This document shows, in pieces, positions 61,596-64,000 of a stretch of DNA of 64,000 nt. The notes under the pieces were generated by a model that saw only the letters and a program-made list of their open reading frames with translations, ran no database searches and had not been told where the DNA came from. Location of the stretch: the NCBI RefSeq assembly GCF_000179615.1, contig NZ_AEDD01000011.1, positions 219,256 through 283,255 on the forward strand. Reading direction: 5' to 3'. Within the stretch, counting starts at the first letter, position 1. Each line of letters opens with the position of its first letter. The position numbers and the translations under genes are program-made. The stretch comes from Paenibacillus curdlanolyticus YK9. GTDB taxonomy: Bacteria > Bacillota > Bacilli > Paenibacillales > Paenibacillaceae.

Positions 61596-63308
61596 TTGAA
61601 TAAACACAATAAAAAGTTGCTGCCGTCCGCGCTATTGGCGGGGATCATGTCACTGACAGCCGTTTTGAGCGGGTGCGGGAACGGCGATACGGCGGACAGC
61701 GGTAATAAAGAGGCTAGCAAGCAAGTTGCGGAGGGCTCTGATACAAGCAACGGCATGAAGGACGGCAAATATGATCCGCCGATTACGATTTCGTATTTGC
61801 GTCCTTGGGGACCTGATGTGAAATTCAAGTCGGGCGAAGATCAAGATAACAATGTCCATACCAAATGGGCGCATGATAAATTCGGCATTGATTTGAAAAA
61901 CCAGTGGATCTCGCCGTCAACGAACAACGCATTCGAGACGAAGCTGCGGCTATCGCTGGCAACGAATGAAGAAATGCCGGATATCATCTCGTATCGCGGA
62001 GATCTGAACCTCGTTCGGGATTTGATTGATTCCGGCAAGTTCATCGATGCGGGCGAGTTGTTCGACAAGTACGCCAGCCAAACGTGGAAGGATGCGGTGA
62101 ACGAGGATCCTTCCGTGTGGTATCCGTTCATGCAGGATGGCAAGCGGATCGGTATTCCGATTCTGGATTACGCTTACAATGGCGATCCGGTCATGTGGAT
62201 TCGCGAGGATTGGATGAAGAAGCTGAACCTGCCTGCTCCGAAAACATTAGCGGATCTTGAGAAGGTCATGGATGCTTTCACGAATCAAGACCCGGATGGC
62301 AATGGCAAAAAAGATACGTACGGTCTGGCGATCGGCTTCAAAAACTGGATCAATACTTGGATGTCGGATGCAGGCTGGGTGTTCGGCGCATTCGGCACGA
62401 TGCCTAACCAATGGAATAAAACGGCGGATGGCAAGTTGGAATACGGCACGGTAACCGCTGGCGCGAAGCAGGCGCTGGGAACGCTGCAAAGCTGGATGTC
62501 CAAAGGCTATTTGCCTACGCAAGCAGGCTTGTATGACGAAGCGAAAGCAGCGGAAGATTTTACGGCAGGAAAAGCAGGGATCGTGGTCGGACCTCACTGG
62601 ATGCCGGCATGGCCGCTTGAGGACGTGAAGAAAAACAACAAGGATGCGCAGTACAAAGCGTACCCGATCCCAACGGGGCCAGACGGCAAAGCGGGAAGAC
62701 ACGGCACGGCCAACGTGAACGGCGCTGTTCTTATCAATAAAGATATGAAGCATCCAGAGGCGTTCTTCACCTACCAGAACTATTTGTTCGATCAGTTTGC
62801 AAACCCGTCAGTGGGCGGCGAGTTCGAGAACGGTCTCGCGGAAGGCTATGACTGGGTGATGCTAGACGGCAAGCCAGTAACTGATGCAGCCCATACCGGC
62901 GGCTATGCCCCAGAGAAATATACGCTTACGTTCGATGGCGCGCGGATTCCGAGCCTCATGATGCAGACCTTATCGAAATTGGCAGACGGAGCGGAGCCGA
63001 CGACCCCGTTCGAGAAAAAAATCAAATCAAGCTCGCCGCAATCCATGCTTGAAGCGGCTAAGATCGTCATGAGCCAGAAGGATACCGTATTGCCGCAAAT
63101 GTTCACAGGCGCCCCGACGCCTACGATGCAGACGAGCAATGATATTTTGCAAAAGATGGAGAAGGATATCGTTTCCCAGATTATTTATAGCAAAGTTTCG
63201 CTCGACGACTTCGACAAATTCGTTGCGAAATGGAAGTCTTCCGGTGGCGATAAAATTACGGAAGAGGTAAATGAATGGTACCAATCCGTCAGTGGCGGAG
63301 CGAAGTAA
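61596..63308 (+). CDS. Extracellular solute-binding lipoprotein (carbohydrate ABC importer type)
   Basis: A 570-residue protein. The TTG at 61596 is taken as start because GGGGG lies 8 bases upstream; the ATG at 61590 is only 2 bases from it. The signal peptide (LLPSALLAGIMSLTAVLSGC, lipobox LSGC) gives a lipid-anchored protein. The mature part is a family 1 binding fold of the large LplA-like type frequent in Paenibacillus: PPITISYLRPWGPDVKF, MPDIISYRGDLNLVRDLIDS, IGIPILDYAYNGDPVMWIRE, FTAGKAGIVVGPHWMPAWPL. No permease genes are adjacent before the window ends, so it may serve a transporter encoded elsewhere. Binding of an oligosaccharide is inferred from family. Confidence 0.85.
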   Translation: MNKHNKKLLPSALLAGIMSLTAVLSGCGNGDTADSGNKEASKQVAEGSDTSNGMKDGKYDPPITISYLRPWGPDVKFKSGEDQDNNVHTKWAHDKFGIDLKNQWISPSTNNAFETKLRLSLATNEEMPDIISYRGDLNLVRDLIDSGKFIDAGELFDKYASQTWKDAVNEDPSVWYPFMQDGKRIGIPILDYAYNGDPVMWIREDWMKKLNLPAPKTLADLEKVMDAFTNQDPDGNGKKDTYGLAIGFKNWINTWMSDAGWVFGAFGTMPNQWNKTADGKLEYGTVTAGAKQALGTLQSWMSKGYLPTQAGLYDEAKAAEDFTAGKAGIVVGPHWMPAWPLEDVKKNNKDAQYKAYPIPTGPDGKAGRHGTANVNGAVLINKDMKHPEAFFTYQNYLFDQFANPSVGGEFENGLAEGYDWVMLDGKPVTDAAHTGGYAPEKYTLTFDGARIPSLMMQTLSKLADGAEPTTPFEKKIKSSSPQSMLEAAKIVMSQKDTVLPQMFTGAPTPTMQTSNDILQKMEKDIVSQIIYSKVSLDDFDKFVAKWKSSGGDKITEEVNEWYQSVSGGAK

Positions 63309-63423
63309 CGTTTACGTTGAAGAGCAGCTTCCTGCGTAAGGAAGCCGCTGTATGAAAGAGCGGTTGCCCGAGCGGTGGGCCGTCAAATCAAAGGGCGGAT
63401 TCCCGATGGGTAGTCCGCGATGT

Positions 63424-63462
63424 GGAAAAACCTTGCGTTTTTAAAACGTAGGGTTTTTCTTT
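63424..63462 (+). terminator. Rho-independent terminator after the solute-binding protein gene
   Basis: GAAAAACCTTGCGTTTT pairs with AAAACGTAGGGTTTTTC (two internal mismatches) and is followed by TTTTG. It lies about 116 bases after the stop, which supports the gene being monocistronic. Confidence 0.75.
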
Positions 63463-63573
63463 TGTTTTGAGCTGCGTAACAAAACGGTCAGCTAATCAGA
63501 CCAACGACCATGCGATCTCCTTGTTCTGGCATTGATGAATCGTGTGTTTATCGTCGGCAGCGAGCGGCCGTTT

Positions 63574-63709
63574 GCTCTAACGGACAGGGGAGCCGTTATT
63601 CGGCCCCAATCGGACACTTTTCTGCTGTAACGGACCCAGGAGCCGCTAAGTGAACGAATCAGTCCCTTTGAAGCTGCAAGTGGGCTAAATAACGGCTCTG
63701 GAGTCCGTC
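63574..63709. repeat. Dispersed MITE-like repeat, copy 4 (shortened)
   Basis: Begins GCTCTAACGGACAGGGGAGC, continues with TAACGGACCCAGGAGCCGCT and a reverse module AATAACGGCTCTGGAGTCCG, and lacks the last reverse module and the right terminal GGTCCGTTAGC. Confidence 0.75.
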
Positions 63710-64000
63710 CCTCGTATTTAAGGGTTTATCTCACGAATGCTCTGCCATTCACAGGATTTCAACAACTTAGATGGCAGATACAGTGCAGAGTTGTAGGGGC
63801 GAGACTAGTCGATGGCACTTTCGGGTATGCGGGAACAGAAGTTACGCGTTTACGCACTTTCCATTGACGTTCTGCTGCACAACTCCACTAGTCCCTTGGA
63901 GGTTCACCCTCCCATGTCTCGACGGGTCATTGCCCTTACATTCCTTCGTTGTACCTGGCCAAGGCGTGGAGGCCGATCGCGTTTAGATGACGGGTCATAT

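Larger units (their letters stand above)
63309..64000. other. Right-edge region without a recognised gene
   Basis: 692 bases: a terminator at 63424-63462, repeat copy 4 (63574-63709), and from about 63720 a stretch with several pairing segments (AGAGTTGT near 63785 with ACAACTCC near 63882; GGAGGTTCACCCTCC near 63898). Short ORFs exist on both strands but none resembles a known protein. It could be the edge of a mobile element or a structured RNA that continues beyond the window. Confidence 0.5.

Noticed and set aside
63771..63986. 71-codon ORF at the right edge
   Set aside because: No domain, no clear ribosome binding site, and Cys/Arg/Phe-rich composition typical of non-coding sequence.

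Overview
The window looks like a chromosomal segment of a Paenibacillus-type Bacillota. The pointers are strong AGGAGG-type ribosome binding sites, frequent GTG and TTG starts, a CcpA-like cre site before a licheninase gene, large solute-binding lipoproteins, and moderate-to-high GC with AT-rich islands. This assignment is by gene style and is not proven. No rRNA, tRNA or CRISPR array was recognised.

Layout. (1) 1-7156: the 3' end of a large SMC-like coiled-coil ATPase gene and an AT-rich gene for a DUF4011-type superfamily 1 helicase fused to a PD-(D/E)XK/Vsr-like nuclease; this is probably a horizontally acquired defence island. (2) 7874-10807: a polar amino-acid ABC importer (lipoprotein and two permeases) whose ATPase gene is absent, followed by two fragments of a dead oligopeptide ABC transporter. 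(3) 10874-21801: an amino-group carrier protein (LysW-type) biosynthetic cluster. It holds LysW, LysX-like ligase, a degenerate and a full DegT-type aminotransferase, ArgC/LysY-like reductase, a LysZ-LysK fusion, two-subunit transketolase, an MFS exporter, an ATP-grasp ligase and an FMN reductase. Two-subunit transketolase beside LysW-type enzymes is the hallmark of the Streptomyces pathway to unusual diamino-dihydroxy acids, so this is probably a secondary-metabolite cluster and not lysine or arginine synthesis. (4) 22518-40928: a PUFA-synthase-like iterative PKS operon (PfaA-, PfaC- and PfaD-like proteins) running into genes for a CDP-diacylglycerol synthase and a CDP-alcohol phosphatidyltransferase, so it may make a dedicated phospholipid. 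The PfaA-like gene is split at a canonical -1 slippery heptamer, A AAA AAG, just before a stop; a -1 shift joins KS-AT-ACP to KR-DH. (5) 41034-42319: an intact IS3-family element inserted in a short dispersed repeat. (6) 42520-48869, minus strand: alpha-glucan phosphorylase, a secreted multidomain carbohydrate-active protein, a csaA remnant and asnA. (7) 49098-60193: a small NRPS cluster with MbtH, a BtrH-like protein, an A-PCP initiation module, a GT4 glycosyltransferase, and one polypeptide with C-A-PCP-TE followed by an MFS transporter. (8) 60595-63308: GH16 licheninase and an orphan sugar-type solute-binding lipoprotein.

A MITE-like repeat of about 187 bp with GCTAACGGAC inverted ends occurs four times, each time at a boundary between these modules (7.2, 21.9, 41.0 and 63.6 kb). 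One copy was split by the IS3 element with a GTA target duplication. The strongest leads are the candidate programmed frameshift in the lipid synthase, the AmCP cluster with its LysZ-LysK fusion and catalytically incomplete aminotransferase partner, the coupling of a PUFA-type synthase to phospholipid head-group enzymes, and the NRPS-TE-transporter fusion with an adenylation domain lacking the usual Asp.
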